From Prosapia bicincta (lineage: Eukaryota; Arthropoda; Insecta; Hemiptera; Cercopidae): a stretch of 64,000 nt of DNA. Under the pieces are notes generated by a model. It searched no databases. It was given only the letters and a program-made list of their open reading frames with translations, and was not told where the DNA came from. Below are positions 35,481 to 50,400 of the stretch, in pieces; the stretch's first letter is position 1; each line of letters starts with the position of its first letter. The position numbers and the translations under genes were made by a program. Location of the stretch: positions 8,930,656-8,994,655 of the forward strand of contig JBAIZL010000006.1 of the NCBI GenBank assembly GCA_036971475.1, given 5' to 3'.

Positions 35481-38400
35481 GTAATTTCATTGTCATTTCA
35501 GGTAGAATTGTCATTTATAAAAATAACCTAACCTGATCTATCACATATAATATTGGATATTTAAGAGGTATAGGTATAGTATTTTTAAGGATTACTCAAA
35601 ATAACTATGCCTAAATATTTAATTCATAAGTACAAAAACATCAGGTGTACTTGGTTAAAAACCTGTGTTGAATTTTATGTTTTTTAATTAACTTCAATCA
35701 CACAATAACTTTAGAAAACAGATCTGTCCTTATAAATGTTTCAAATCTAGCCATTTCGTTTTCGTACAATAGTCAAGTTTTTCCTTACAATAGAGGTAAT
35801 GTCATGAGCTTACAGTAGAATGTTTTCATGTGCTCACAATGTTCTATGTTTACTTTCCCTTAGAATTAATTTGCTTATTAACATTTGACATAACAAATTT
35901 TGTATCCTTGGAGACAATCTAAAAATAAACAAAGAACTTCAATTAAATTGCTATCCATGTTGAGGAGAAATCTTGTCATTTAAGTAATATCAGTTTAGGA
36001 CTGAAATTCAGAAAGGGTGAAGCTTCTGTATTTATTTGTTTGTTTACAATTCCAAATCTTATAAAAACTGATTACTTAGTTGGATCCTTCTAAATGTTCT
36101 AAATAATTATCTAGTAGGAGATAAATAGTTTTGGTAAAACTACTCAAAGATTGGTCTTCTTTTTCGTTTTACTCATGTGACCTTCAAATATATGCAAGCA
36201 AAAACAGTGATTTTAACTGTCATAAAACCATAAATAGCGCTAAAATCTTCATAACTTATTGAAATATAAACATAACCTCATTTTACTAAACACTCCTTTA
36301 TCAAGAAATTTTAGTAGTTGATACATTACTATTTTATACTGCATTACTGTGCAGTGTAATAAAATATACTTACAGTGTATCATTTTAGGATAGGGTTGGT
36401 TGAACAAATATCTATATTCAACTTTTTCAATTTTGCTTAACAAATGTTAACCAAATTGTTGATGAAATGAAGCTTTTGAGTTGGCTCTGTATCTCCCATA
36501 GATAATTGGATTTGGGTATGTATTCAGTTGGTTATTATCAATTAACCAGATATCATCTACATTACACACAGAAAATTATGTCTGGCCACAAAAAATATTC
36601 TCAGAATCATAGAATAAATAATAAAACATGGTAGTGACACTCAATAGTTGAGTTTTGAACTTAATTTAAAGCACTTATGTCATGGAAAAGGCTACACTTA
36701 ATCTCCCGTTACAACACACATTAAACTTTATACAATTGAGATTTCTTTATTACAAAGGGTTACAGAAAGTATGTGGTTAATTTAGGTTTTGTTATTTTCT
36801 TTTTTAATAGTCCACTAATCTATAGTGTAAACAGTTGAAATATGAGGTGAAACACCACCCTTTCTTGTGTGGTGATGAAATAAATACGTAGAAATGGAGG
36901 CAACTTCACCTGTCTCCAGTTTTATATTGGAATTTTTTTCTGGGTCTGTCTTTATAGTTAAATTTGTATAACATGGTGCTGGTTTTTTTTAAACATTTTT
37001 GTGACTGACATTTTAAAGCTATTAACCGGTTTGAAGAAGGAAAAGCTATGTCTAAATATGCTGCTTTATCATTTTTGTCATCACAATCTGCTACGAGGTT
37101 TATTCTACGCTATCCTTAAAACTTTTTTTGTGTCAAATACAATTTTTTAGACATTTTTTCAAGTATCCTGCTCATTTGTCTTTAGTTACGCTGCTAACTA
37201 GAGATATCATTAGTTAGAAATGGATATTTGAATACAAGCAACAACCAGTAAACTTTGTTTTGGAAATAGAAATTTTTTTTTTATGTTATAATTGAAAGGC
37301 ATTAGTCTTTGCAGTTCATGTCCTTGTTATATCTGTTAGTTAAGCGTTGTCATAAAAGAATGGTGGTATTTCGAAACATCGTTTAAAGAAAAACCGAAAT
37401 ACTTACAGTTAATGCCGTTTATTCATCTAATTTGTCGTCTCAAACAGTTTTTTTACATAATTAATAAATTTTAATATGTGCGCCCTTAGTTGCTCGACAA
37501 ATGTCCAAATGATACTCAACTTCTCTCCAAATATTCGTTAACATTTCTTCAGTTATAGTTGTCATTGCTTCATTAATCCTGTTTTTTAAGTGGTTCAGGT
37601 CGTCAGTTTTTTTTTTGTGAATAAACAATGCTTTTGATGTACCCAAACAAGAAAAAATCACAAGGTGTCAGGTCTGGACTCCTTGGAAGCAACAACATAG
37701 ATCTTTGCCGGCCTATTCATCGATCTCCAAATTTTTCGTTCAAAGTGTCAGTGACCAATGGACTGAAGTGTGGGGGTTTACCATCTTGTTGGAAATGAAT
37801 GGCTGAAGGCTTTCAGAAATACTAATATAACATCTAGAAATTTCTTTACAATCTTCCTACGAATTACTGGATCCGCACCATTTTTTTATGATAACCCTGT
37901 ATTTTACAAATTTGTCTCTTGTGGCTTGTTGGTAGTTATATTCTCAAAAAATCCCACTCTTTATATTAATTGATTCCATCTTCATGAGAGTTACTAGTTT
38001 TTGCTAAAAAAAAACTATTACATATGTTACACTTGCTTACAAGTACTTACTTATGCAATTGATGAGGACATATGTTTCGGAGATATGTCCTATTGTAAAC
38101 TCTGACTGTAACTCATTTATAAGGTTGTAATGTTTTGGTTGCTCAAATGTTACATTGAATATATATATAGTCCTGTACTGATTCGAATTTTCTCCTTGAA
38201 TGATGAAATTTTTACAAATGGTAAATATTCACATAGTTTGATGAAAAAGAAATTGTTGTTAACTAAACCAATAGTTTAAGACAAATATATTTCATTGTTT
38301 GTTCTATGAAGTCAGAACAGTTAGTATTTAACTAAAAATTGTCTTAAATAGTTAACTTCGTTAATTCAAATAATAGTATTACTATTATTGAATATTTTTA

Positions 38401-41400
38401 TTGAATATTCATTCAATTTGTGTATCTCTGCCTTTGTTCAAAGTGGATCAGTACAATATTTTGTAATTATAATAATAGTGTATTCATCAGTTAAAAAATT
38501 GAATATTTCATTATTTATTTTAGCCCCTAATTTAAATTGAAACCAAATTAAATGGTATTATGATACTACTATATTGACAAACAAGCCTTTTTCCCTATAT
38601 AATACTGGCTTTTTGCAGTAATACCTTCCTCGTTGTACTCAGTAATAATTAAATACAGTATTTTTAAAATCCTTTCCTGTTATTAATTTTGAGTACTTAA
38701 AATTGTTTTGTTCCGTTTTCATAAATATTATGCATTTTTTGTTTTTCTATTTATACGCTTATTTATAAATTTACTTGGCAAGAAATCACTGCATGCTGAT
38801 ATCTCTCTACAGACACGTTTCACACTTAGTCAGTGATTTGTGACTCGCAGTATTGAACAATACACGAGTCCAAAACTCGTCTGCTGAGAAATATGTCAGT
38901 ATTGTTTTTACAAACTAGATTAATAATAATATATTCAAAAACCTCAGTATTCACAAAACAACAATTTTAAGTTTTATTAATATGTTAAACAGAAATCATA
39001 CATTTAAAAATTTACCTGTTGAAATAAAAATGGCTAAAAATAACTGTTTTCCTTGACTAAAATTAAACTGATAACTATCAGACTAGAATCCTTTGCACTA
39101 GACCAACCAGATTACTAAGAGAACAAATAATTATCTTACAAATGCAAGTAATATTTTTTACTCAGTATTAATATATGTTTGATGGTTTATTTCAGTGCTT
39201 CTGTCAGAAGCTAAAACAATATTAGGATACAATTCCGATGATGAAAGAATATTGTCATTCAAACCAAAAGAGAATGCTAAAATTTTTAGTAAATCAGCTG
39301 GTACGAGAAAGGACCTATGGGGTGGAGAGGTAAGTTGTGAGTTGTGATACATTTACCATGTCAGAATATCTTTTTGTACATATATATGTTATATTATAAC
39401 ATATACTTTGTTATAAAATCATATTTTTTAGTATATAATCATAGGTCATTTCAAAATAGAGCTCTGTATTTAATTCTACTTTTATCTACAGATCAAATCG
39501 AATACATTTTGATTACCATCAAATTTTAGTCCATAGAAATTGATTATTAATAAAAATTTTGAGTAGTAAAATTATTAAATGCTAATTAGGTTATGATAAT
39601 TGTGAATTTTTTTATAAACTAAAAATATTGAAGATTAATTATATAGATTTCAACATTTTTCACTTCTTGCACCTTATAAAATCTTAATATGTTTTCAGAT
39701 GCATAAAGGGTTTTTTTTTTGCTAAGCTGCATATATACATTTCCCTATGTGTTATAAAGCTATGACTAAAAATTAGTTTTATACCAAATATTGAGATTTT
39801 TGTTTTAATATAATAAATATAGGCCTACACAATACACATTTATACAATTTTAATTTCATATGCATTTCAATGACTTATGTCATCATGATCAGTAATGCTA
39901 ATTTGAACATATAACTTTAACTTGCTAGCATCACTGATAATGATGACAAGTCATCGAAACGCGTATGAAATTAAAGTTTTATAATTGTGAGTTGTGCATA
40001 TTTATTTTATTTTTAACCTTAACTCACAAGCTAGCTCTAATATTATTTATAAGATTTTTATTGTTAAATGACTTACCATTAAGTTGAATTGAGCTTACTA
40101 TTTATACATAAAAATTCTAAATTGTTAAAGAGCATATGCTCATTTACAAAATGTTGATGTGTATTGGTAAGAAATAGGTGAAATGGGAAAAAACAGATCC
40201 TAAATTGATTTGAGCCTATAACTTAAACTAATATTTTCCAGTGGTTTGATCCATAGAAAAATTTGTAGATAAAATTGGCATAAAAGGCAATCATAGCATG
40301 TTTCTTTTCTCTTCTGTTCTTTTCGTGGTATATTCCTACATACATTACATGGCCTTTGAACTAAATGATTTCTCAATTTACTGTCAAAAATTTACAATTT
40401 TTGAAATGGCCACTAAGAGAAAGAATTTCAGTAATGTAAATGGGTTTTACGTAAATGCCCTCTTAGTGTATAGTTGGTTTTTGTCCTTGTCTTGGTACCC
40501 TAAAATGAAATTCCATTAAGCTTATATGTATTGCTTGTGGGTTTTCTTCTATTTTTTCTTACTTTTGACTAGAAACAACGAGGGTACTTATAAACAATAA
40601 GGGAATTTACACATTTTATATACCATTTTAGTGTCAATTAATAACACCAACAGTTGGAGTATTAAATGGCACCCAAATTGATTATATATGAATTTATTTT
40701 ATTTTATTCTTATAGAGGAAAATCTTATGGATTATTCATCTTTATAACTGTATGAAGCAACTGTGGCGTAATGTTTATTTTTAAATAAATAAAACCTCTA
40801 AACCACAAATAACATTTATTTAAACCTTATGTACATTTCGATTGCCCAGCAATCATCTTCAGAGGTATTTAAAAAAAATACAACTAACTTTAAACAACAT
40901 AATACAACAATGTTGTAAAGAGAGTTGGAAGACCGGACCAAGTTGTAGAGGGGGAATTTACTGCAACGTGATTGGTCGTACTAGTTTTTTAAAAGTAGTT
41001 ACCGGTTTATGCCTATATATTTGTTGTATTATGTTGTTTAAAGCTAGTTGTATTTTTTAAATACCTCTGAAGATGATTGCTGGGCAAGCGAAATGTACAT
41101 AAGGTTTAAATAAATGTTATTTGTGGTTTAGAGGTTTTATTTATTTAAAAATATTATTCATCTTGTGTCACCCCACAAGATCATATAGTCAAGATCATTA
41201 TTTGTAGCCAAACCAGTCTGATGTGAACTTTTAGTGTTTACTACTGAACCCATTCTAAAGACATTTTTTTATAAGTCTGGTAACTGCCTATCATTTGATG
41301 CTTCATTACACCCTAGAATACTGTAAAATCGGCTAAACGTCAATGCATAACTTTTTCCTTTCTTATTAAATATTTTCACTACTAGCATATGTGGTGCTAT

Positions 41401-44400
41401 AGTATACCACTCCATGGCTTGGATGCAGACAGAAACAGCAATCAGAATGTTTATTATCCAGACTACACTATACAACAATATTGCCAAGTGACATAAGTTT
41501 ACATTACATAAAAAAAAGCATTTTTTTTTTAATGATCCTTTAGCTATAAAAGGCTAGGCTATATTTTTATTTTGTTTAGCTTGACTTTTTATCATTTGAA
41601 TTCACAGGAGTTACTGATTCCTTTTGTTTCACTCTACTCAACATGAGTGTTCAACCAAGCTTTTTCTACATACAATAATGTGTTGTAACATGGGAGAAAA
41701 TATCGACACAGTTTGTCGTACTTAATTTAATGCCTATTTTTTACCTCTGGATATCTTTTATTATTTAATAGTACTTGGATATCTAGTGAAATTTAATATG
41801 TTCCCATTTTGGTTTTTTTTGTAATGAAAGAAACTCTGATGGTTCACTATTGTAAAAATGACAATCACTAAAAATTACTATTATCAGAACCTCCATCTGT
41901 GTTCTTGTGTAAATCTTTTTTTTACTTCACTTATTAGGGCAATATTTTCATTCATATTTATTTACAACACATTAGTGTCGTATCCATTTTCCATAATTGC
42001 TGAACTATAGAAACTGTCTTACTTTTTTACTCCAAACACCTGACTTATTTATCTATTTATCCAATATTTTATATTATTATATTTAAGTATTTGTAATTAG
42101 TATATACACATACACACAAAAGGGCTGAAAAAAACCAATGCTTATTAAATACATTCTTTTTTTTGTTTTTATATTATAATATTTGTTCCTTATGATTTGA
42201 AAAAAAAATTCTGTTCCAGATTAATGGTAAACGAGGTTATATACCAAAAGATTTTGTTAGAGAAAACAGAGTATTTAAAACACCCACCATAACGGTCTCA
42301 ACTGAAGAAAATAAATCCATTATTAATGAAACATTCCCAGTGGCTGATACTTCACAAAATGAATTGAAACGAGGTAATGATATGAAAGGAGCTTTTTTTT
42401 TCTCTGGTGCTTCTGCGGATTCCGTACCAAGTGATATACAACCACAAAAAGCAAATAACTATGAAGTAATAGATGGAACTAAAATTTATGATGAAGATTC
42501 TGACAAAACACCTCCATCAATGCCTGATGAACCTATTGACACTAGTAGTGAGACTCCGGCTTTAAAATTAAATGAAGAACCAAAAGATAGCACAGAAAGT
42601 ACTATAAATAACAAAATTGATGTACTTCCTAATGACGAAGGAGGAAAAACTAATCAAGATTCTCAACCAAGGGAAACTGTTGATAAAAGTGTCAACGTAG
42701 AGAGAGTTGAACAAGAAAGTGTTGCAACAGAACCGCCTTCTGCACTTGAAAACAAAGAAAACCAAATTGAAAATAAACCCGTCCTTGAGAGTGTTTATTC
42801 TATGTTTAAGGATTCATTATTATTTGGTGGAGAAAGTAATGAAGAAATAGAGAAGGAAAATGAAAAAGACGTTGAAAATAGAGTGAGTACTACACTAAAT
42901 GAGGCAAAAAATGAGGATGAGGTTCAACTTTCACCGACATTAGAAATGGCTCCAACTCCAGGCATAAATATGAAGTTTGACAAAAATAAAGTGAAATCTG
43001 ACAAACAGCATGTTGATGCTTTTGAAAAGCGAACAAACTATGCAGGTCCTAAAAACTTGATGCCTTTACCAACACATGCTCTAAATGAAAGGCCAAAACC
43101 TGAAGAAGGTAAATTAGAACCTAGTAAAAAAGAAGAAATTACTGAAAATAAAACTGATGTTTCTGGAGATACTGGGACTATGCCGGACGATGCCTCTTCT
43201 TCGAAAATTGAAGGAACCGACCTCATGGAAAGTTTAAAAGCAAAGGGATCATCATTACCAGAAGGTTTGCCAAATCTTACAATAGAAGATTCCGGTGAAA
43301 GTACAACACCTTCACCTTTTGTTAATGCAAGTATGCAACATGTATCAGATACTATGGAGCCTCCAACCATTATTTCTAATTCAAAACCAGAATCAAGTGA
43401 AGTTACAGGTTTGAAAGAAAATACTACGGAATTTGATCCAAATAATGAAATTGAAGATTCAGTAACTAATAACAATATTACAGAAAAAAAAACTGCTCCA
43501 AATAATGAAATCAAAGATTCTGATACAGAAAAAGATACTGTGGAATTGGAAACTGCTTCAAGTAGTGATATTAGACATTTGAAAACTGATAAAAATATAG
43601 AATTAAAAACACCTTCGAGTAGTGAAATTAAAGATGGAGATGGAAATTTCACAGAAACCGTAACTGATTCAATTAATGAAAAAACCGATGCAGATATGTC
43701 AAAACCAGTAGCTGTATCAAGTATTAATTCTGAAGATTTGAAAACTGATGAGTATACTAGAGAAGTAACTACTCCAAGTAATGAAATTAAAGATGAAGTG
43801 ACTTTGGAATTAGAAACTGCTTCCAATAATGAAGTCGAAGGATTAAAAACTAATGATAGCAGTATATCAGAACCAGTTGACACCAGGCCAACCAATGAAA
43901 TTAAAGTTGATGATAATGTGCATGATTCTGTTTTACAAAGCAATGTAACTAATACTTTAGATGAAGAAGCAAAAGACTCGTTGAATGTACTAGAAGATGC
44001 TCCTCGAGTAATGAAAAGTGATGAAACTTTAGTCACAGAAAATGAGCAAACCGTGACTGAAGTATTTACATTGACCACAGATATTCCTCACATAAATACT
44101 GCTGAATCTTCTATGCCTTCATCACCAGACTTGAATATCATGACTACAGAAGTTCCTCATGAAGATACAAAAGGTGACAAACAACCTTTGCTAGATGTAC
44201 AAAGTGAATCAGTTGTCACTGAAAGTCCTACTTTGTATGAACAGCCAGATATTACTGAATTTTCTACAAAAGATTCTATGTTAGAACTTGAGGTTAGAGA
44301 AGAAGAAAATGCTAATGAAGAAGAAAGTGTAGGTGTGAATGCTTCAGAAAGTGTTGAACACATGCCTGCAGTTGTTAATGAAGGCGGTTTTTCAACATTT

Positions 44401-47400
44401 GACGAAGTGGCCCAAGAACCAGTGACAGGTGCTGAAGATACAAAGGATACAACACAAGAATTCACTGGAGGAATGTTTTCATGGATTGTTTCTATATTTT
44501 CTGGGTCAAAAGCACCTATTGATCACACTGATGAAGTAGTAAACATTGCGGTTTCTCATACTGAAGAGGTATCAAGTATTAAAACTTCTCATCCAGAAGA
44601 ACAACCTGAGAAGATGTGGGTGCATGAAAGTCATTTAGGAGACTCCCAAGGTAAGATAATTAGATAGGACATGATTTTTTTTAATCTATACGGATATGTA
44701 AAAATCTAGTGGTATGTGTGTGTTAGTATGTTACGAGTAAAACGTTTTATCATGTAAAAACTACTGGACCCATTGAGCTAAAATTTTACATAAACATTCT
44801 TGTCTCTGGTTAACACATAAGAATGTGTGTCATATTTTTATTTAGTAATTCCATCAGGGCACCGCCCCACTGGCTTTGAAAACTCTCTTCACACTCAATT
44901 ATCTACACTCCATTATAAATTTTGCTTATACGTCAACCCTGTACAAAGGACGGGTAATCTCCTGGTTATAAATATAATTGTGGAACATAAAAAACCCTTA
45001 AAAATTCTAATGCTGCCAAGTTAAAAAATGGTATTTCATATTTTTAATGCTTACTACTTTTTTGACATCATTGCAAGTACAGGTTGTTCATCAAATTTGA
45101 GATGCTTAAATTAAACCCATAGCTTTTATTTATGTTATATAAAGTCTCAACCAAATCTTAACTTTTAAAAATATTCAGAAGAATCTTTTGTAAAACTAAA
45201 CTTTTAACACTTTGTAAACTTTTAATATAACAACCTTAAACAGTATGTGAAATAATTTGACACAAAAACATATTTTATGTTTTCTACTCTTAAAATATAA
45301 TACTGTTGCATCTGTGGTATACCTAACCACGCTTATTTCACTCCTGCTTTCTCATGTACTACCATTTCTGAAAACATGTTACATTTTCAGAAGGTTCTAT
45401 ACATCAACAGCTTCTGAAGCCTATGATCAGAACACATTTGAACGGAAACTAGTACTGTAGTTTTATTATTACTAAACATGAGTATTTTGACAATTCTTAT
45501 CATTTTTTTAGGAAAGTAATTATACTGACCCTCTACCTCCCGTCTCACGTATTGCAATCCCTCTAGACCAAGTGCACTGGTAAATGGTCCCGACTGTAGT
45601 ATGTTTTAAGTAAGTACTAAAAAAATAATTGAGGCTTAAATGGGTTGCTCATAATGAATGGATCCTAACAAACAAATCTTTAATGTAACGAAAATGACGT
45701 AACAAACAATTGTTTGAGTCATTGGTCTTCAGCTGATATGACGCCAGTGATCATTGTTTCTTTTCACTCTGTGGCTTCCTCTCCTCCCTCCACATAAGCA
45801 AGACTGACCAAAAATAACAACAGATTGGCAAGACTGAGACTGAACAACATGGTTCTCTAGCTCTCTTACAGACCTCCAAGTTTTCCTTTAAATAAATACT
45901 AATACTTACACTAATAATTTTTATTTTTATTTTTACAAGGCCGTGGTCCATTTTGTAAATGCTAGATTTTACATTTAGACAGTGTAGTATTTTAAAGCAA
46001 GTATTAATTAATGTAATGTTGCATCAAGCATTTATAAGTAAACAATTCGTTTTTATAGAATTAAAGTATGCTTATGTTTCCAATACCATAATTTTTGTAA
46101 TTTATTAACCTGTTTTGCAGCAATAAAATGTCTACTTGTGACACTTTATACGTTAATAAAATGTATTTGATACTTTAAAAATTTGATATTTTTAAAAAAT
46201 TGGACAATTGTACACGCCAATGGTTAAGTGGAATACTACTCTCATCCACATACAGTAAACTCCCGATTATCCGTGGAATAGGGTGGCCCGGCAACGCCGG
46301 ATAACGAATTCGCCGGATAATCCACTTGAACAAAGAATACGCAAAACGATCGATAATCGATTATTATACCATAAGTTACACAAATAAGAGGACAAAATAA
46401 ATACAGAAAATAATATAAAATGTCGATGTATTTGACGGATTATAACATGTACATTTGTATGTCTAACTATTTACAATACGTACATAAGTATATGTCAAAA
46501 GTAAGTATGTATGTACATATATAATTTCCTTTACACATAATACTTTCACTTTTTAACAAAAAAATCTGTCACTTTCGTCTCTTTTTTTGTGAGCATTGAT
46601 TTAGCTTTAATGTGTGATCAAAGTTCCTTGAGAACAATTTTGTCGCACAGTGAAGAGTCGTCTTGCTGTAATTATTGTGTCCGTTGTTTTCATCTCAAAA
46701 ATTTTATTTCTACCATATACAGGTTTATTTGGGACATTAAAACAGTGTATTAGACATTAAAATGTTGTTTTATTTATCGGTTTACAACAAAAAAAAAGGA
46801 AATTTACATAAAATATCAACTAATACAAATGATAAAATACTGCATGACAAAAAATAAAATTCAATAAAAAAGACAGAGAAATAAAAATAACGCATACAAA
46901 TTCAAACTACCTACTACTTATTTTAGTATAACCACTCAACGTTCAACTCGGAATGTTTGTTTCTACTTGTGTCACAAAGCCATAAAGATCGATAATGTAT
47001 ATGACAGACATGGATAATGCGTATATCACGTCCTAGACTATTTATAGTCGAGATTAGCTGACATTTGTTTACAATCTTCTGATACACATTAGGTTTTCGG
47101 GCGTCCAAGCATTTTGTCATTGTTTCTTATATACAGTAGTCTGTTCCCAACTCGAGTTGGTTCATTCAGTCTAACAGGACAGTTATCGTTTATCCTTGCG
47201 TTATTTGAGATTGCTTAATTTATTTTTATGATCGTTGTTTTTACCGGATATTGTGCCGCGTTGAGTGGTTAAAAAAAAACATTAATGAATCTGATTGGAA
47301 TAAAAATTGGATATTTGTAAAACAATGGCAGACCCCGGATAATCCGCCCACGGATAATCGGGAGTTTACTGTAGTTTTATTTGGACACTGTTTGCGATTG

Positions 47401-50400
47401 CCGACAGTGAGGTCCTCAAAGAGTCATCTACCTTTTCGTTGACTTATGTAATAAATATCACTACTATTATTAGAGTCAAGTGGTAACTTTTACGATTTCT
47501 AGACATTTATATCTAAAGGTCTGTTCATTTTGAAGGACAGTTCTCACCCACCTCCTAACCAAATTCCTCCCTGATTTAATACTGTTTTAAAAGATATTGT
47601 CAATATTTATATTGGTTTTCTACATGAATGTTGTTTTAATAATAAAAATTATATTGGAAAGTGATAAAAAATCAATTAGTACCCTAGGTAGTTGGACCGA
47701 ATATTGTGCAAATGATATAAATCTTTAATACGATTGGCTAACAGTTCAACACACTTTTATTCATAGCATCACATCCATGAATGACTGTTATGTCACAAAC
47801 ATGATTAATAATATTGTAACCCTTCAGAACTAAAATAATAGTAATTATGATAGCCAGTATCACATTAACTCTAAAGATCCCCCCCATATCTTCAATATCA
47901 GATAACTCCATTCACTTTTCTTTTGTCAGACTTAAAAGTTTATTAAAGAAAATTTTTATTTAAAATGAAATTTAAATTATCAATATCTATAAGTTTATAC
48001 TGACAATACATGAAACTATATACATTTTAAACTATACATTTCTATACACATTTGTGACTCCCTCCAGTTTCTTTTTCTGGTTGACAAAGGACATAGTTCA
48101 TCTATATTATTATTTTAGTGTTTATCAGTGTCTTCTTTAAGATTAAAACCAGACTATTACTAAGGTAAGTGTGTCAGTCTTCTATCAAGTCTAAAAATAC
48201 TTCTTCTTTTTCTTCCAATGGCTCTCACTTGGCTTACGCCATTCGAGATTTTGCCTCCCAATACAATCCAGGTAAGTCCCTTCATTGTTGCATTTCTTTA
48301 TCAAGTCCAGTGCATGCCAGAAGGTGGTCCTTGTCCGTAATAGATGTTTGGCATGCACATATTGTGCACCTGTTGAGTTCTAATATTTTCATTCACCTGA
48401 GATGTCCAGTAATACAGTTGTGCCCTGTGGCCAATCTCAAGTTAGCAATAAATGTTTTTCTTGGGAGAGTTCTATTCTCCTCAAGTCTAAAAATATAAAC
48501 TTTACTCCTTAAAAATATTATAACATTGCCTATATAATATATTTCTTTGATAATTAAAAAAGTTAAAACTCTAGAAACCTATATTCACCTTTATAAGACC
48601 TCTAGCAACCTATATCCCCTTTCATAGAGCCTCTAGCATCCTATATCCACCTTCATAACGCCTCTAGCAACCTAAATCCACCTTCTAAATGCCTCTAGCA
48701 TCCTATATCCACCTTCATAGGGCCTCTAGCATCCTATATTCGCCTTCATAACTCCTCTAGAGACCTATATCCTCCTTCGTAAGACCTCTAGCAACTTATA
48801 TCCACCTTCAAAATGTCTCTAGCAACCTATTTCCACTTTCATAATGACTCTAGAAACCTATATACACCTTCATAAGGCCTCTAGTAACCTATATCTACCT
48901 TTATAAGCCTCCAGTGACCTATATCTGCCTTCATAAGACTCTAGCAACCTATATCCATCTTCATAATTCCTCTTTAGCAACCCATATCCACCTTCATAAG
49001 CCTCTAGCAACACATATCAACCTTCATATGGCCTCTAGCAACCTATATCCACCTTCATAAGCCCCTAGAAACACATATTCACCTTCATAACACCTCTAGC
49101 AATCTATATCCACCTGCATAAGCCTCTAGCCACCTATATCCTCCTTCATAACACCTGTAGCAACCTATATTCACCTACATAACGCCTCTGGCAACCAACA
49201 TCCACCTTCATATTGCTAGACTAAGAGGTATTCTAGTTTCAAATTCCGATTAACTATAAACTTGACATTTTATAAAACAAGCGTCAGCTCCTTAACTTTT
49301 AAATGTTGAATGTATTGTGCTATATAGAAATTCATATAGATTCTGTTTTCACACCTATATTTCTGCAATGTTTTAAAAATTGGAGTGAAAAATACTCAAC
49401 ACATCTTTAGTAAAACCTGTCAAAAATGAGCTATCACTCACAAGTAATATAGAAAAACAATTTCAATTCCTACTGAGGTCGACAAATACAAATTTTATTT
49501 TACTTACTTTTTATTTTATAATTACAATTAATATAAATATGACAGAATTACAATAGTAAGTGCAAAATAGAAAGCGAATTTTCTTACAATTTCCCATTCT
49601 TCTCTCTACACAGTGTATAGTGCTGGACTATTACTTTTGTTTCTTACTATTTATTCGCTTTTTTTTCTTTTCTAATTTATGAAGCTGATGGTGGTCTATT
49701 ACATGTGGGATTTCAAACATGTAGTTCCTGAGTTTGAATCTACCGAGACATCAAGTTTTTTAAATTTAAATTCATGAATATTTAAAAAAATCTATATTGA
49801 CATCAATTGTCATCCACTATAGGACAAAAAACATGTATTTTACTTGATTGGATGAATAAAAACATATTTTATTAATTATTGAAGATTTGTACAAGATGTA
49901 TAAGGAGAGTGTGAAGCAATAAAAGGAATTGAAAAAGAATTAATTTGACTATCACTAGACTGTGGTGCTTCAGTTGTATCTATGTGTTTTTTTTTCTACT
50001 GATGGCCTGATTCTCTTCTTTATGAGTACAGTGTATTGTTTTTATTTTTTATTTTTTTTGACATTATTAATATACGCATCTTTATTTCTGTTAGGAATAT
50101 TTCTATATGTTTGAGTACATTTTTCTGCTATTCCTAACGATTCATTATATAACAGAGGAGAATATTGAATTGTTAGTAATGGCAGAAAACTGTACTCAAA
50201 CATATATTTTAATATTATGTTTTGTCAAATTGATAAAGATGCTTAAAGAACAGTATGGCTTTCAGAAAAAAACTAAAGTGAAAATACTATAAGTTGAGCA
50301 GACAAGATAGAGAAAATAAATTAAAATCATGAAGACGTATTTAAAGCAGCAAAAAACAGTGGAATTAATTAACATAATCTAAAGATAGTAGAAACAGATT

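Noticed and set aside
43038..44465. Minus-strand frames of 346 and 102 codons opposite Tango1 exon 3
   Set aside because: Shadows of a compositionally biased coding exon. The plus strand has matching splice phases and domain order; the minus strand has no domain.
48169..48498. 109-codon plus-strand frame in Tango1 intron 3
   Set aside because: No domain recognised; it begins inside a fold-back tail and has no agreeing splice sites for Tango1.
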